Of a DNA stretch of 64,000 nucleotides, positions 37,163 to 46,554 are shown one piece after another. Made by a program: the position numbers and the translations under genes. Every line of letters begins with the position of its first letter. Within the stretch, counting starts at the first letter, position 1. This DNA comes from Caballeronia sp. Lep1P3 (lineage in GTDB: Bacteria > Pseudomonadota > Gammaproteobacteria > Burkholderiales > Burkholderiaceae), in contig NZ_CP084265.1 in the NCBI RefSeq assembly GCF_022879595.1, positions 1,798,001 to 1,862,000 on the forward strand. The letters run 5' to 3'. The notes beneath the pieces were generated by a model. The model had not been told where the DNA came from, ran no database searches, and saw only the letters and a list, made by a program, of their open reading frames with translations.

Positions 37163-37352
37163 CTGTATGTCCCTTCCATGTTGAACCCGACTGAGAATCT
37201 TTTCTTGTACGCCACGGAAAGCGTCCCGGCGGCGTGATGACTCGCGCAAAAGGGTACGCCGCGCGGTCGATCCGGCACAATACGCAAAAATACATAAGTC
37301 TTTGCCCGCGCCCGCCGATTCCTTGCGGGGCGCGCGCGAGCGCCGATTCCAC

Positions 37353-37898
37353 ATGCGTGAACTGGATTATCAAACCGCGTTTCATCTCGCGCCCGTCGGC
37401 CTCGTGCTTTCGCGCGAGCGCATCATCGAGGATTGCAACGAGCAGCTTTGCGCGATCTTCGGCTTCGCGCGGGAAGCGCTCATCGGCCAGTCGTTCGAGG
37501 TGATCTATCCGACGCCCGACGAGTTCGCGCGCATCGGCGAGCGGATCGCCGCGCATATCACGAGCCGCGGCACCTACAGCGACGACCGCATCATGAAGCG
37601 ATCGAACGGCGAACTGTTCTGGTGCCATGTGACGGGCCGCGCGCTCGACCGCGCAGCGCCCCATGCCGCGGGCGTCTGGACTTTCGAGGATTTGAGCGCG
37701 ACGCGGCGGGTCGCGATCGAACTGACGCCGCGCGAGCGGGAAATCGCCGCGCAGCTCGTAACGGGGAAGACGAGCAAGCAGATCGGCCGCGTGCTGGATA
37801 TCAGCCCGCGCACCGTGGACATTTACCGCGCGCGGCTCATGCGCAAGTACGACACGGGCAACGCGACCGAGCTGCTTCAGCGGCTGCTCGGCAACTAA
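37353..37898 (+). CDS. PAS-domain LuxR-type transcriptional regulator
   Basis: This 181-residue regulator has an N-terminal PAS domain (about 5-115: [44 protein letters not shown], then [36 protein letters not shown]). A C-terminal LuxR/FixJ helix-turn-helix follows ([43 protein letters not shown], about 130-172). It has no receiver domain, so it probably senses a ligand or redox signal through PAS directly. The ATG at 37353 opens the PAS domain. It diverges from scoAB, making that operon its likely target. Confidence 0.88.
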   Translation: MRELDYQTAFHLAPVGLVLSRERIIEDCNEQLCAIFGFAREALIGQSFEVIYPTPDEFARIGERIAAHITSRGTYSDDRIMKRSNGELFWCHVTGRALDRAAPHAAGVWTFEDLSATRRVAIELTPREREIAAQLVTGKTSKQIGRVLDISPRTVDIYRARLMRKYDTGNATELLQRLLGN

Positions 37899-37905
37899 TT
37901 CGCGA

Positions 37906-38370
37906 TTAGAGTTCGACGGCCGCGCCCGTCTCGATGATCTGGCGCAGCAGATCAGGGATCGGCACCGACTTTCCGGCCGCATAGTCGATCCACACGATTT
38001 TGGCCGCGCCGCGCGCGTAGGGCGTGCCGGGCGCATCGGCGCGATACAGCTCGAAGCGCGTGTCGAAACTGCTGCGGCCGGGCTTGCCGACCGACATGCG
38101 CGCGATGACATCGCCGGGATAATGCAACTGCTTCAGAAACTCCATCGACGCATTTACGATCACCGGCCCCTGCCCTTCGCCGTTGCCGCCCGCGATGCCG
38201 AGGCGCTCGAACCAGGAAATCCGCACTTGCTCCATGTAGCGGAAATAGACGGTGTTGTTGACGTGCCCGAAGGCGTCCATGTCGCCCCAGCGGATCGGCA
38301 TGGACATCTCGAAGACGGTGTGAAAGTCGCTTTCTGTGTTGGTGCTTGCGGATGTGGCGGTAGTGCTCAT
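37906..38370 (-). CDS. Acyl-CoA thioesterase, 4HBT hotdog family
   Basis: This 154-residue hotdog-fold protein has the 4-hydroxybenzoyl-CoA-thioesterase motif WGDMDAFGHVNNTVYFRYMEQVRISWFE, with the catalytic Asp in DMDAFGHVNN. The long helix is followed by PVIVNASMEFLKQLHYPGDV. It hydrolyses acyl-CoA thioesters of unknown chain type. The ATG at 38370 begins just before the fold; an upstream extension is Ser/Ala-rich and unlikely. It is convergent with the PAS-LuxR gene and 64 bp downstream of an SDR gene on the same strand. Confidence 0.88.
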   Translation of the reverse strand: MSTTATSASTNTESDFHTVFEMSMPIRWGDMDAFGHVNNTVYFRYMEQVRISWFERLGIAGGNGEGQGPVIVNASMEFLKQLHYPGDVIARMSVGKPGRSSFDTRFELYRADAPGTPYARGAAKIVWIDYAAGKSVPIPDLLRQIIETGAAVEL

Positions 38371-38434
38371 TGCGTGGTCGTTCCAGTGTCGAAAACAGGG
38401 CGGCGCGGCACTGGACGAACCATGCACGCGACGC

Positions 38435-39208
38435 TCAGAGTGAAAAACCGTCGTCCGCCGAGATCACCGAGCCGTTCATGAACTGCGATTCGTCCGCCGC
38501 GAGCAGCAGCAGCAGGCCGTCGAGGTCCTCGGGCGCGCCGACGCGCCGGCGCGGCAGCATCGACACGAGCTTCTGGCCCTGCTCGGTCTTCCAGTGGTGA
38601 TGATTGATCTCGGTGTCGATATAACCCGGGCAGATCGCGTTCACGTTGATGCCGTGGCGGCCCCATTCCAGCGCCATTGCCTTGGTCATTTGCACGACGG
38701 CGGCCTTGCTCATCGAATAGAGACCGATTTGCGGAAACACGCGCAAGCCGGCCACCGACGCCACGTTGATGATCCGGTACGCCGGCTTCGACGGTCCGTT
38801 GCCGCGCATGATCATGCGCTTGGCGACTTCCTGCGCGACGAAGAACGCGCCGCGCACGTTGGTGCCGAAGACGAATTCGAAGTCGGCGGGCGTGACCTCG
38901 GTCAGCTTCTGCGTGGTCGAGACGCCCGAGTTATTCACGAGAATGTCGATGGTACCGGCTTCCGTCTCGGCGTGCGCGACCGCGGCCTTCACGCTCTGGT
39001 AATCGGTGACGTCGAGCGAGACGACATGCGCCGCGCCGCCGGACGCCTCGATCTCCGCGCGCAGTTCCTTGAGCCGCTCCGTGCGGCGGCTCGCGAGCAC
39101 GACCTTTGCGCCCGCCTGCGAGAGCACCTGCGCGAAACGCTTGCCAAGTCCACTGGACGCGCCGGTGATCAGCGCGACCTTGCCTTCCAGGTTGATCGAA
39201 CGGCCCAT
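38435..39208 (-). CDS. SDR family oxidoreductase
   Basis: This 257-residue classical short-chain dehydrogenase has the TGASSGLGKRF cofactor loop, NNSG, active-site Ser followed by YSMSKAA (Tyr-x-x-x-Lys), and the CPGYIDTEIN segment. Arg after strand 2 (VLASRRTERLKELR) suggests NADP preference. The start at 39208 has AAGGAAG about 6 bp upstream. The substrate is unknown; 3-oxoacyl or hydroxyacyl compounds are plausible given the neighbouring thioesterase and CoA-transferase genes. Confidence 0.9.
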   Translation of the reverse strand: MGRSINLEGKVALITGASSGLGKRFAQVLSQAGAKVVLASRRTERLKELRAEIEASGGAAHVVSLDVTDYQSVKAAVAHAETEAGTIDILVNNSGVSTTQKLTEVTPADFEFVFGTNVRGAFFVAQEVAKRMIMRGNGPSKPAYRIINVASVAGLRVFPQIGLYSMSKAAVVQMTKAMALEWGRHGINVNAICPGYIDTEINHHHWKTEQGQKLVSMLPRRRVGAPEDLDGLLLLLAADESQFMNGSVISADDGFSL

Positions 39209-39421
39209 TGTGCTTCCTTCTTTTACGGTTGATTCAGCCTTGGCGTGAGCGTGGCCAGCACGACGCGCGCCGCGGGGAGACATGGCGTTCACACCGATAT
39301 GGCGGCGTCACGAAAAATAGTACGCTCGTGCCAATCCGGACACCTTCGGTTGCAGCCCGCCTGACGTTCGCTGACAATACGCGATCCTGAAAGGCCATTC
39401 TAACGGTAGAGAGGAGCATTG

Positions 39422-41095
39422 ATGACCCCGGCGAGCCTTATCGACCAGTACGGTCCCCGCGAATCGATGGAATACGACGTCGTGATCGTCGGCGGCGGGC
39501 CAGCCGGTTTGTCGGCCGCGATCCGCCTGAAGCAACTGGCCGAGGAGAAAGGCGTCGAAATCGGCGTCTGCGTGCTGGAAAAAGGCTCGGAGATCGGCGC
39601 GCACATCCTGTCGGGCGCGGTGATGGACCCGCGCGGCCTCTCGGAACTGATTCCCGAGTGGAAGGAAAAAGGCGCGCCGCTCGACGTCGAAGTGACCGAA
39701 GACCGCTTTCTCTTTCTGTCGCCGACGGGCGCGAAGCAAGTTCCCAACTGGCTGCTTCCCGACAACTTCAAGAATCACGGCAACTACGTTATCAGCCTCG
39801 GCAACGTCACGCGCTGGCTCGGTCAACAGGCCGAAGCGCTGGGCGTCGAGATATTTCCGGGCTTTCCCGCCGCCGAAGTGCTCTACGCCGAAGACGGCTC
39901 GGTGCGCGGCGTCATCACGGGCAACATGGGCGTCGGCAAGGACGGCGAGCCGACCGAGAATTTCCAGCTCGGCATGGAATTGCATGCCAAGTACACGATC
40001 TTCTGCGAAGGCGCGCGCGGGCATCTCGGCCGTCAGCTGATGGAGAAGTTTAGGCTCAACCAGAACGCCGATCCGCAGGTGTACGGCATCGGCATCAAGG
40101 AATTGTGGGAGATCGATCCGGTCAAGCACAAGCCGGGGCTCGTCATCCACACGGCGGGCTGGCCGCTCGAGCCGGACACCTATGGCGGCTCGTTCCTCTA
40201 TCACATGGACAACAACCAGGTGGTGGTCGGCTTCGTGGTCGGGCTCGGGTACTCGAATCCGTACTTGTCGCCGTTCGAGGAGTTCCAGCGCTACAAGACG
40301 CATCCGTCGATCCGCGCGTTTCTCGAAGGCGGCAAGCGCATTTCCTACGGCGCGCGCGCGATCACCGCGGGCGGGCTGATGTCGCTGCCGAAGCTGGTGT
40401 TTCCGGGCGGCGCGCTCGCCGGCGACGACGCGGGCTTTTTGAACGCATCGCGCATCAAGGGCAGTCACGGGGCGATCAAGTCCGGCAAGATGGCCGCCGA
40501 AGCCGCGTTCGACGCCGTGCAGGCCGGACGTCAGGGCGACGAACTGACAGCCTACCCGGAAGCGTTCGACAACTCCTGGCTCAAGACCGAGCTTTACCGC
40601 GCGCGTAATTTCAAGCAATGGATGAGCAAGGGCCTGTATCTCGGCACGTTCATGGTCGGCCTCGAACAGAAAGTGATGGGCGGCAACGTTCCGTGGACGC
40701 TGCATCATCAGCACTGGGACCATGAGATGCTGAAGCCGGCGTCCCAGTCCAAGCCGATCATTTATCCAAAGCCGGACGGCAAGCTCACGTTCGATCGTCT
40801 TTCGTCCGTTTTCATTTCGAACACGAATCACGAAGAGAATCAGCCCGCGCACCTCACGCTCAAGGACCCGAGCGTGCCGGTCAACGTCAACTTGCGCACG
40901 TATGCCGGACCCGAAGGCCGGTATTGTCCGGCCGCCGTCTACGAATTCGTGAAGTCGGACGACGGCAGCGACCGCCTGCAGATCAACGCCCAGAACTGCG
41001 TGCACTGCAAGACGTGCGACATCAAGGACCCGACGCAGAACATCGTCTGGGTCACGCCGGAAGGCGGCGGCGGGCCGAACTATCCGAACATGTAA
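39422..41095 (+). CDS. Electron transfer flavoprotein-ubiquinone oxidoreductase
   Basis: ETF-QO passes electrons from ETF, and thus from acyl-CoA and other flavoprotein dehydrogenases, to the quinone pool at the inner membrane. The 557-residue protein has an N-terminal FAD-binding motif VVIVGGGPAGLSAAIRL. The middle GSFLYHMDNNQVVVGFVVGLGYSNPY region is also present. A C-terminal [4Fe-4S] ferredoxin-like cluster site is visible (RYCPAAVYEFV and NAQNCVHCKTCDIKDPTQNI, four cysteines). The ATG at 39422 is preferred over an in-frame TTG at 39419 because GAGGAG lies 5 bp before the ATG. It probably supports the catabolic genes around it. Confidence 0.97.
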   Translation: MTPASLIDQYGPRESMEYDVVIVGGGPAGLSAAIRLKQLAEEKGVEIGVCVLEKGSEIGAHILSGAVMDPRGLSELIPEWKEKGAPLDVEVTEDRFLFLSPTGAKQVPNWLLPDNFKNHGNYVISLGNVTRWLGQQAEALGVEIFPGFPAAEVLYAEDGSVRGVITGNMGVGKDGEPTENFQLGMELHAKYTIFCEGARGHLGRQLMEKFRLNQNADPQVYGIGIKELWEIDPVKHKPGLVIHTAGWPLEPDTYGGSFLYHMDNNQVVVGFVVGLGYSNPYLSPFEEFQRYKTHPSIRAFLEGGKRISYGARAITAGGLMSLPKLVFPGGALAGDDAGFLNASRIKGSHGAIKSGKMAAEAAFDAVQAGRQGDELTAYPEAFDNSWLKTELYRARNFKQWMSKGLYLGTFMVGLEQKVMGGNVPWTLHHQHWDHEMLKPASQSKPIIYPKPDGKLTFDRLSSVFISNTNHEENQPAHLTLKDPSVPVNVNLRTYAGPEGRYCPAAVYEFVKSDDGSDRLQINAQNCVHCKTCDIKDPTQNIVWVTPEGGGGPNYPNM

Positions 41096-41112
41096 CGCAT
41101 AAGCGGTAAACG

Positions 41113-41150
41113 AAAAAGGGCGCCGGTCTCATCGACCGGCGCCCTTTTTT
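41113..41150. terminator. Bidirectional terminator between ETF-QO and aroC
   Basis: A 16-bp perfect stem (41113-41128 with 41134-41149, 5-nt loop) has A-runs and T-runs on its two sides. It serves the convergent ETF-QO and aroC genes. Confidence 0.93.
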
Positions 41151-41160
41151 CATGCGTGCG

Positions 41161-42267
41161 TCACTCGCGCGGTGCGTGCGCCGCGATTCTGGGGGTATCG
41201 ACGGCCACATCGCCACATTGCGCGCGATGCCGCAGCGCGTGGTCGATCAGCACGAGCGCGAGCAGCGCTTCCGCGATGGGCGTCGCGCGAATGCCGACAC
41301 AGGGATCGTGCCGGCCGAACGTTTCGACGGTTGCGGGCGCGCCGGCCTTGTCGATCGACTGGCGCGGCGTGCGGATGCTCGACGTCGGCTTGATCGCGAT
41401 GGACACGGTGATGTCCTGCCCGCTCGAAATGCCGCCGAGAATGCCGCCCGCGTTATTCGTCGCGAAGCCTTCGGACGTCATCTCGTCGCCGTGCTGCGAA
41501 CCGCGCTGCGAAACGCTCGCAAAGCCCGCGCCGATCTCGACGCCCTTGACCGCATTGATGCCCATCATCGCGTGCGCGATGTCGGCGTCGAGCCGGTCGT
41601 ACAGCGGCTCGCCGAGGCCGACCGGCACGCCGCTCGCCACCACTTCGATGCGCGCGCCGACCGAGTCGCCATCGCGGCGCAGCCCGTCCATGTACGCTTC
41701 CAGTTGCGGCACGATGTCCGCGTTCGGCGCAAAGAACGGATTCTCGCGTACAGCGTCCCAGCCGACGAACGGAATGGGAATCTCGCCCAGCGCGCTCATG
41801 TACCCGCGCGTCTCGATGCCGAACTTCTCGCGCAGCCATTTCTTGGCGACCGCGCCCGCCGCGACCGTCGGCGCCGTCAGCCGCGCGGACGAGCGGCCGC
41901 CGCCGCGATAATCGCGCACGCCGTATTTCTGCCAGTACGTGTAATCCGCGTGGCCGGGGCGAAAGGTTTCGGCGATGTTGCCGTAGTCCTTGCTGCGTTG
42001 ATCCGTATTGCGAATCAGGAGCGCGATCGGCGTGCCGGTGGTCACGCCTTCGAATACGCCAGAAAGAATCTCGACTTGGTCCGCTTCCTGCCGCTGCGTG
42101 ACATGCCGCGACGTGCCGGGACGACGGCGGTCCAGCTCCACTTGAATATCGGCTTCGGTCAGCGCCATGCCCGGCGGGCAGCCGTCGATCACGCAGCCGA
42201 TCGCCGGACCGTGCGATTCGCCAAAATTCGTGACGGTGAAGAGCGTGCCAAGGGTATTGCCGGACAT
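41161..42267 (-). CDS. aroC: Chorismate synthase
   Basis: AroC converts 5-enolpyruvylshikimate-3-phosphate to chorismate, the last common step of aromatic amino-acid synthesis, using reduced FMN. The 368-residue protein starts [34 protein letters not shown]. It has the FMN/substrate signatures [24 protein letters not shown] and [14 protein letters not shown], as well as GGISSGQDI. It follows the LplT-PlsC fusion gene by about 64 bp on the same strand. Confidence 0.98.
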   Translation of the reverse strand: MSGNTLGTLFTVTNFGESHGPAIGCVIDGCPPGMALTEADIQVELDRRRPGTSRHVTQRQEADQVEILSGVFEGVTTGTPIALLIRNTDQRSKDYGNIAETFRPGHADYTYWQKYGVRDYRGGGRSSARLTAPTVAAGAVAKKWLREKFGIETRGYMSALGEIPIPFVGWDAVRENPFFAPNADIVPQLEAYMDGLRRDGDSVGARIEVVASGVPVGLGEPLYDRLDADIAHAMMGINAVKGVEIGAGFASVSQRGSQHGDEMTSEGFATNNAGGILGGISSGQDITVSIAIKPTSSIRTPRQSIDKAGAPATVETFGRHDPCVGIRATPIAEALLALVLIDHALRHRAQCGDVAVDTPRIAAHAPRE

Positions 42268-42331
42268 GAGTAGACCTGAGAGGAGTGTCGGGGGAGATCG
42301 TTATTATGCCAGCGCAGGCGCTCGCGGCCTT

Positions 42332-44284
42332 CTACCGGCGCGCGCCGCGCAAGGCCGTCACCGCCTCCTGCAGACGTTGCGGCGTCGCGTCTTCCGGCGC
42401 TATCGGCTCGCCGACCGCGAGCGTGAGACGCGTCATCACGCCACGCCTGACCGGACGCGGCCACTGCGCGTCCTGGTGACGCGAGAACACGCTTCCCCAC
42501 AGGCCGCGCAGCGCCATCGGCACGACGGGCGCCGGATGCCGCCGCAAAATCTCCGACACGCCATGCCTGAACGGATTGATGTCGCCGGTCCGCGTAAGCT
42601 TGCCCTCGGGGAAGATGCAAACGAGATCGCCCTCGTCGAGCGCGCGCTGGCAGGATCGATACGCGCGTTCGAGCATCGGCGCGTCTTCGTGCGCGGGCGC
42701 GATCGGAATGGCTTTCGCGTGCCTGAAGAGCCAGCCGACGAACGGCGTGCGAAAGATGCGGTGATCCATCACGAAGCGGATCGGGCGCGGGCTTTCGGCC
42801 ATGATGACGACGGCATCGACGAAACTGACGTGATTGCAGACGAGCACCGCCGCGCCGTGCGACGGGATGCGCGCCGCATCGACGAGGCGGATGCGATAGA
42901 ACGTGTGCGCGAGCACCCACGCCACGAAGCGCAGCAGAAACTCCGGCACGAGCGAATAGATATACACCGCGACGACCACGTTCAGCAGCGCGGTGACGAG
43001 AAAGAGCCCGGGAATGCCGACGCCCATCGACGTGAGCGCAAGCGCCATCAGCGACGAAACGATCATGAAGAACGAATTAAGAATATTGTTCGCCGCGATG
43101 ATGCGCGCGCGATGCGTCTGCGGGCTGCGCGCCTGAATCAGCGCGTAAAGCGGCACGCTGTAGAAGCCGCCGAACATCGCGAGCAGAAAGAGGTCCGCGA
43201 GAATGCGCCAGTGCGGCAGCGCGAGAAGGAACTCGCCGACGTTCAGCAGATGCGTAGCCGGCGCGATGCGATGACTCGCGAAAAACAGGTCGATGGCGAA
43301 CACGCTGATGCCGATGGAGCCGAGCGGCACCAGCCCGATCTCGACGCGCCGCCTGGAGAGCCGTTCGCACAGCAGCGAGCCCGAGCCGATGCCGAGCGAG
43401 AAGGTCGCAAGCAGAATCGTCACCACATCGGGATTCGCGGAGAGCACGTCCTTCGCGAAACTGAAAAACGACGTGAGAAACGTCGCGCCGACGAACCACA
43501 GCCACGAAATCCCGAGCAGGCTGAGAAAAACGGTGCGGTCCGCTTTTGCCAGCTTGAGATTGCGCCACGTTTCCGAGACCGGATTCCAGTTGATGCGCAA
43601 ATCCGGCTGCGACGGCTCCGACTTCGGCACGAAGACCGACGCGACACGCCCGATAATCGCCAACGCGAGACACGCGAGCGCGAGCAGCAGCGCGCCATGC
43701 CCGGCCTCGCCCGCCGCCGCGCCGCCGACGATCGTGCCGATCAATATCGCGACGAACGTGCCCATTTCGACGAGCCCGTTGCCGCCGACGAGTTCGTCGT
43801 CGCGCAGATGTTGCGGCAGGTAGGCGTACTTCACAGGCCCGAAGACGGTGGAATGCACGCCCATGAGGAACGTGCAGAGGTAGAGCAACGGCGCGCTGTG
43901 CAGCACGAATCCCGCGCCGCCGATCAGCATCACGACGATCTCGAAGCTCTTCACGAGCCGCGCGAGCACGGCCTTGTCGAACTTGTCGGCGATTTGCCCG
44001 GAAGTCGCGGAAAACAGCACGAATGGCACGATGAAGATGGCGGAAATCAGGAACGCGGCCGTCTTCGGATCGACGCCAGAGAAGCGCGCGGACTGGAACG
44101 TGACAAGCGACGTGAAGCCGACCTTGAAGACGTTGTCGTTCATCGCGCCCAGAAACTGCGTCCAGAAAAACGGCGCGAAACGACGCTCGCGCAAAAGCCC
44201 GAACTGGCCTCCGCCTTCGCCGTGGCGAGCGCCGGAAGCAGGCGCCGGCGCGTCTTGCGAAGCGGGCAACGGATTTTCACTCAT
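42332..44284 (-). CDS. Fused lysophospholipid transporter (LplT-like MFS) and acyltransferase (PlsC)
   Basis: This 650-residue inner-membrane protein joins two activities. Residues 30-450 form a 12-segment major-facilitator domain of LplT type (LLRERRFAPFFWTQFLGAMNDNVFKVGFTSLV). Residues 460-650 are a PlsC 1-acylglycerol-phosphate acyltransferase with the HX4D motif at 485-490 (NHVSFVDAVV) and FPEG at 558-561. It probably flips lysophospholipids inward and re-acylates them. In E. coli LplT and Aas are separate proteins, and many bacteria fuse LplT, PlsC and an acyl-ACP synthetase; the synthetase is absent here. The ATG at 44284 gives a natural N-terminus; longer frames are not conserved. Confidence 0.9.
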   Translation of the reverse strand: MSENPLPASQDAPAPASGARHGEGGGQFGLLRERRFAPFFWTQFLGAMNDNVFKVGFTSLVTFQSARFSGVDPKTAAFLISAIFIVPFVLFSATSGQIADKFDKAVLARLVKSFEIVVMLIGGAGFVLHSAPLLYLCTFLMGVHSTVFGPVKYAYLPQHLRDDELVGGNGLVEMGTFVAILIGTIVGGAAAGEAGHGALLLALACLALAIIGRVASVFVPKSEPSQPDLRINWNPVSETWRNLKLAKADRTVFLSLLGISWLWFVGATFLTSFFSFAKDVLSANPDVVTILLATFSLGIGSGSLLCERLSRRRVEIGLVPLGSIGISVFAIDLFFASHRIAPATHLLNVGEFLLALPHWRILADLFLLAMFGGFYSVPLYALIQARSPQTHRARIIAANNILNSFFMIVSSLMALALTSMGVGIPGLFLVTALLNVVVAVYIYSLVPEFLLRFVAWVLAHTFYRIRLVDAARIPSHGAAVLVCNHVSFVDAVVIMAESPRPIRFVMDHRIFRTPFVGWLFRHAKAIPIAPAHEDAPMLERAYRSCQRALDEGDLVCIFPEGKLTRTGDINPFRHGVSEILRRHPAPVVPMALRGLWGSVFSRHQDAQWPRPVRRGVMTRLTLAVGEPIAPEDATPQRLQEAVTALRGARR

Positions 44285-44398
44285 GGGATTCTCAGCGTAA
44301 TGGCTCCAGTGTTGATCGCATGGCGGCGCACCACGCGTTGCCGCGATCGAATCTGAAGAAAAATGAAAACGTAGCTTTTTGTACGCGAACGTCAGGCG

Positions 44399-44424
44399 AA
44401 AAAAAACGCGCCGTTTCGGGCGCG
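44399..44424 (-). terminator. Terminator after the CBS-domain gene
   Basis: A 6-bp G+C stem (CGCGCC 44407-44412 with GGCGCG 44419-44424) is followed on the minus strand by eight T. It lies between the CBS-domain gene and the LplT-PlsC gene. Confidence 0.7.
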
Positions 44425-44506
44425 CTGCGGATGACAGCCTCGGTTTGAATTCAGTGGTTGAGAAGGCGCACACGGAACGATACCGGTGCCCCGTGACGCG
44501 ACGATT

Positions 44507-44974
44507 TCAGCGGGCGGCGTCCTGCTGCTGTTGCTGCTGCTCTTCCGGCCAGTCGCGGATATACGCCTTCAACATGCGATTTTCGAAACCTTGCTCCTCG
44601 ACCACGGCCTTCGCCACGTCGTAGAACGAGATGACGCCCATCAGCGCGCGCTTTTCCATGACGGGCAGATAACGGACGTGATGTTCCAGCATCATGCGGC
44701 GGACTTCGTTCACGTCCGTTTCCGGCGTGCAGGTGAGCGGATGGTCGTCCATGACCTTGCGGATGGTCGTGGTGCCGACGCCGCCGCCGTTGTCGCGCAA
44801 AGTGACGATGATCTCCCGGAAAGTCAGCATGCCGACGAGATCGCCATATTCCATGACGACGAGCGAGCCGATATCGTGCGCCGCCATCACGTTGATCGCG
44901 TCGGAGAGCGGCGTATCGGGCGTAACGGTGAACAGCGCGTTGCCCTTCACCTTCAGAATGTCGCTGACTCGCAT
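44507..44974 (-). CDS. CBS-domain protein
   Basis: This 155-residue protein is two tandem CBS motifs, about residues 1-60 (VSDILKVKGNALFTVTPDTPLSDAINVMAAHDIGSLVVME) and 70-135 (IRKVMDDHPLTCTPETDVNEVRRMMLEHHVRYLPVMEKRALMGVISFYDVAKAVVEEQ). Such stand-alone pairs bind adenine nucleotides and regulate partner proteins. The C-terminus ends EEQQQQQQDAAR, encoded by a short CAG/CTG trinucleotide run. The ATG at 44974 has AAGGAGA just upstream. No partner gene is adjacent, so the target is unknown. Confidence 0.92.
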   Translation of the reverse strand: MRVSDILKVKGNALFTVTPDTPLSDAINVMAAHDIGSLVVMEYGDLVGMLTFREIIVTLRDNGGGVGTTTIRKVMDDHPLTCTPETDVNEVRRMMLEHHVRYLPVMEKRALMGVISFYDVAKAVVEEQGFENRMLKAYIRDWPEEQQQQQQDAAR

Positions 44975-45216
44975 GACTTTCTCCTTGCGAAATGCCGGTA
45001 CGGATGCTGAATCGTTCGTGAAACCATGCGTCGATGCTATCGGAAAGGCTCGCAAAAGGAAAGCAAGCGACGCCCGCCCTGGCCGTTCGGACAAGGCTTC
45101 GCGCCGCGCGTCGCGCCTTTTACGCACGCGTTCGCCCTAGGTTTGCGCGTGCCGCCCGAATGCTACGATGATCGGCCCACATTTACGCCGGATGCTGACG
45201 CGCCCGGCCGCCGACG

Positions 45217-46554
45217 ATGCCAGCCAACCGTTTCGATACGCTCGCGCTGCACGCGGGCGCCGCGCCCGATCCCGTCACCGGCGCGCGCGCCACGCCGATC
45301 TACCAGACCACCTCGTTCACTTTCCGCGACACCGACCACGCCGCCGCGCTCTTCAACATGGAGCGCTCGGGGCACGTCTATTCGCGCATATCGAACCCGA
45401 CGGTCGCGGTGTTCGAGGAGCGCGTCGCGGCGCTGGAGAACGGCGTCGGCGCCATCGGCACGGCGAGCGGACAGGCGGCGCTGCATCTAGCCATCGCCAC
45501 GCTGATGGGCGCGGGCTCGCATGTCGTCGCGTCGAGCGCGCTTTACGGCGGCTCGCACAATCTGCTTCACTACACGCTGCGGCGCTTCGGCATCGAAACG
45601 ACTTTCGTGCCGCCGCACGACCTCGACGCCTGGCGCGCGGCGGCGCGGCCGAACACGCGGCTGTTCTTCGGCGAGACGCTCGGCAATCCCGGCCTCGACG
45701 TGCTCGACATCGAGCGCGTCGCGCAGATCGCGCACGCGCACGGCGCGCCGCTCCTCGTCGATTCCACGTTCACGACGCCTTATCTGCTGCGTCCGTTCGA
45801 GCACGGCGCGGACCTGGTCTATCACTCGGCGACGAAGTTTCTCGGCGGTCACGGCACGACGATCGGCGGCGTGCTCGTGGATGGCGGCACGTTCGACTTC
45901 GCCGCAAGCGGCCGCTTTCCCGAATTCACCGAGCCCTACGACGGCTTTCACGGCATGGTGTTCGCCGAAGAGAGCACGGTCGCGCCGTTCCTGCTTCGCG
46001 CGCGTCGCGAGGGCTTGCGCGACTTCGGCGCATGCCTGCATCCGCAGGCCGCGTGGCAGTTGCTTCAGGGCATCGAGACCTTGCCGTTGCGCATGGATCG
46101 GCATGTCGCGAATACGCGCAAGGTCATCGACTTCCTGCTGGGTTCGCCGGCCGTGGAAGGCGTGGCTTATCCCGAACTGCCGACGCATCGCGATCACGCG
46201 CTCGCGCAACGCCTGCTGCCGCGTGGCGCGGGCGCGGTGTTCAGCTTCGACTTGCGCGGCGGCGTGCCGGCCGCGCGCCGGTTCATCGAATCGCTGTCGC
46301 TTTTCTCGCATCTCGCGAATGTCGGCGACGCGCGCTCGCTCGTGATCCATCCCGCCTCGACGACGCACTTTCGCATGGACGCGGCCGCGCTCGCCGCCGC
46401 GGGCATCGGGCCGGGGCGCATTCGTCTGTCGATCGGGCTGGAAGACGCCGACGATCTCATCGACGATCTGAAGCGCGGTCTCAAAGCCGCGCAAAAGGCC
46501 GCGGAAAGCGGCACCGGAAGCACCGCGAAAAGCCCGCTCGGGAGCCGCGCATGA
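45217..46554 (+). CDS. O-acetylhomoserine/O-succinylhomoserine sulfhydrylase (MetY-like)
   Basis: This PLP enzyme of the Cys/Met metabolism family makes homocysteine directly from activated homoserine and sulfide. The 445-residue protein has the PLP lysine at 207 in YHSATKFLGGHGTTIGG, the FGETLGNPGLDVLD substrate loop and the C-terminal LVIHPASTTHFRMD segment. Length and the ALYGGSHNLLHYTLRRFGIE region favour MetY-type acetylhomoserine sulfhydrylases over shorter MetB/MetC. It overlaps the following hydrolase gene by 4 bp (ATGA). No strong Shine-Dalgarno precedes the ATG, and no SAM or SAH riboswitch was recognised in the 242-bp upstream region. Confidence 0.9.
   Translation: MPANRFDTLALHAGAAPDPVTGARATPIYQTTSFTFRDTDHAAALFNMERSGHVYSRISNPTVAVFEERVAALENGVGAIGTASGQAALHLAIATLMGAGSHVVASSALYGGSHNLLHYTLRRFGIETTFVPPHDLDAWRAAARPNTRLFFGETLGNPGLDVLDIERVAQIAHAHGAPLLVDSTFTTPYLLRPFEHGADLVYHSATKFLGGHGTTIGGVLVDGGTFDFAASGRFPEFTEPYDGFHGMVFAEESTVAPFLLRARREGLRDFGACLHPQAAWQLLQGIETLPLRMDRHVANTRKVIDFLLGSPAVEGVAYPELPTHRDHALAQRLLPRGAGAVFSFDLRGGVPAARRFIESLSLFSHLANVGDARSLVIHPASTTHFRMDAAALAAAGIGPGRIRLSIGLEDADDLIDDLKRGLKAAQKAAESGTGSTAKSPLGSRA

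Noticed and set aside
45128..45216. SAM or SAH riboswitch upstream of the metY-like gene
   Set aside because: No conserved core of either class was recognisable in this short leader.
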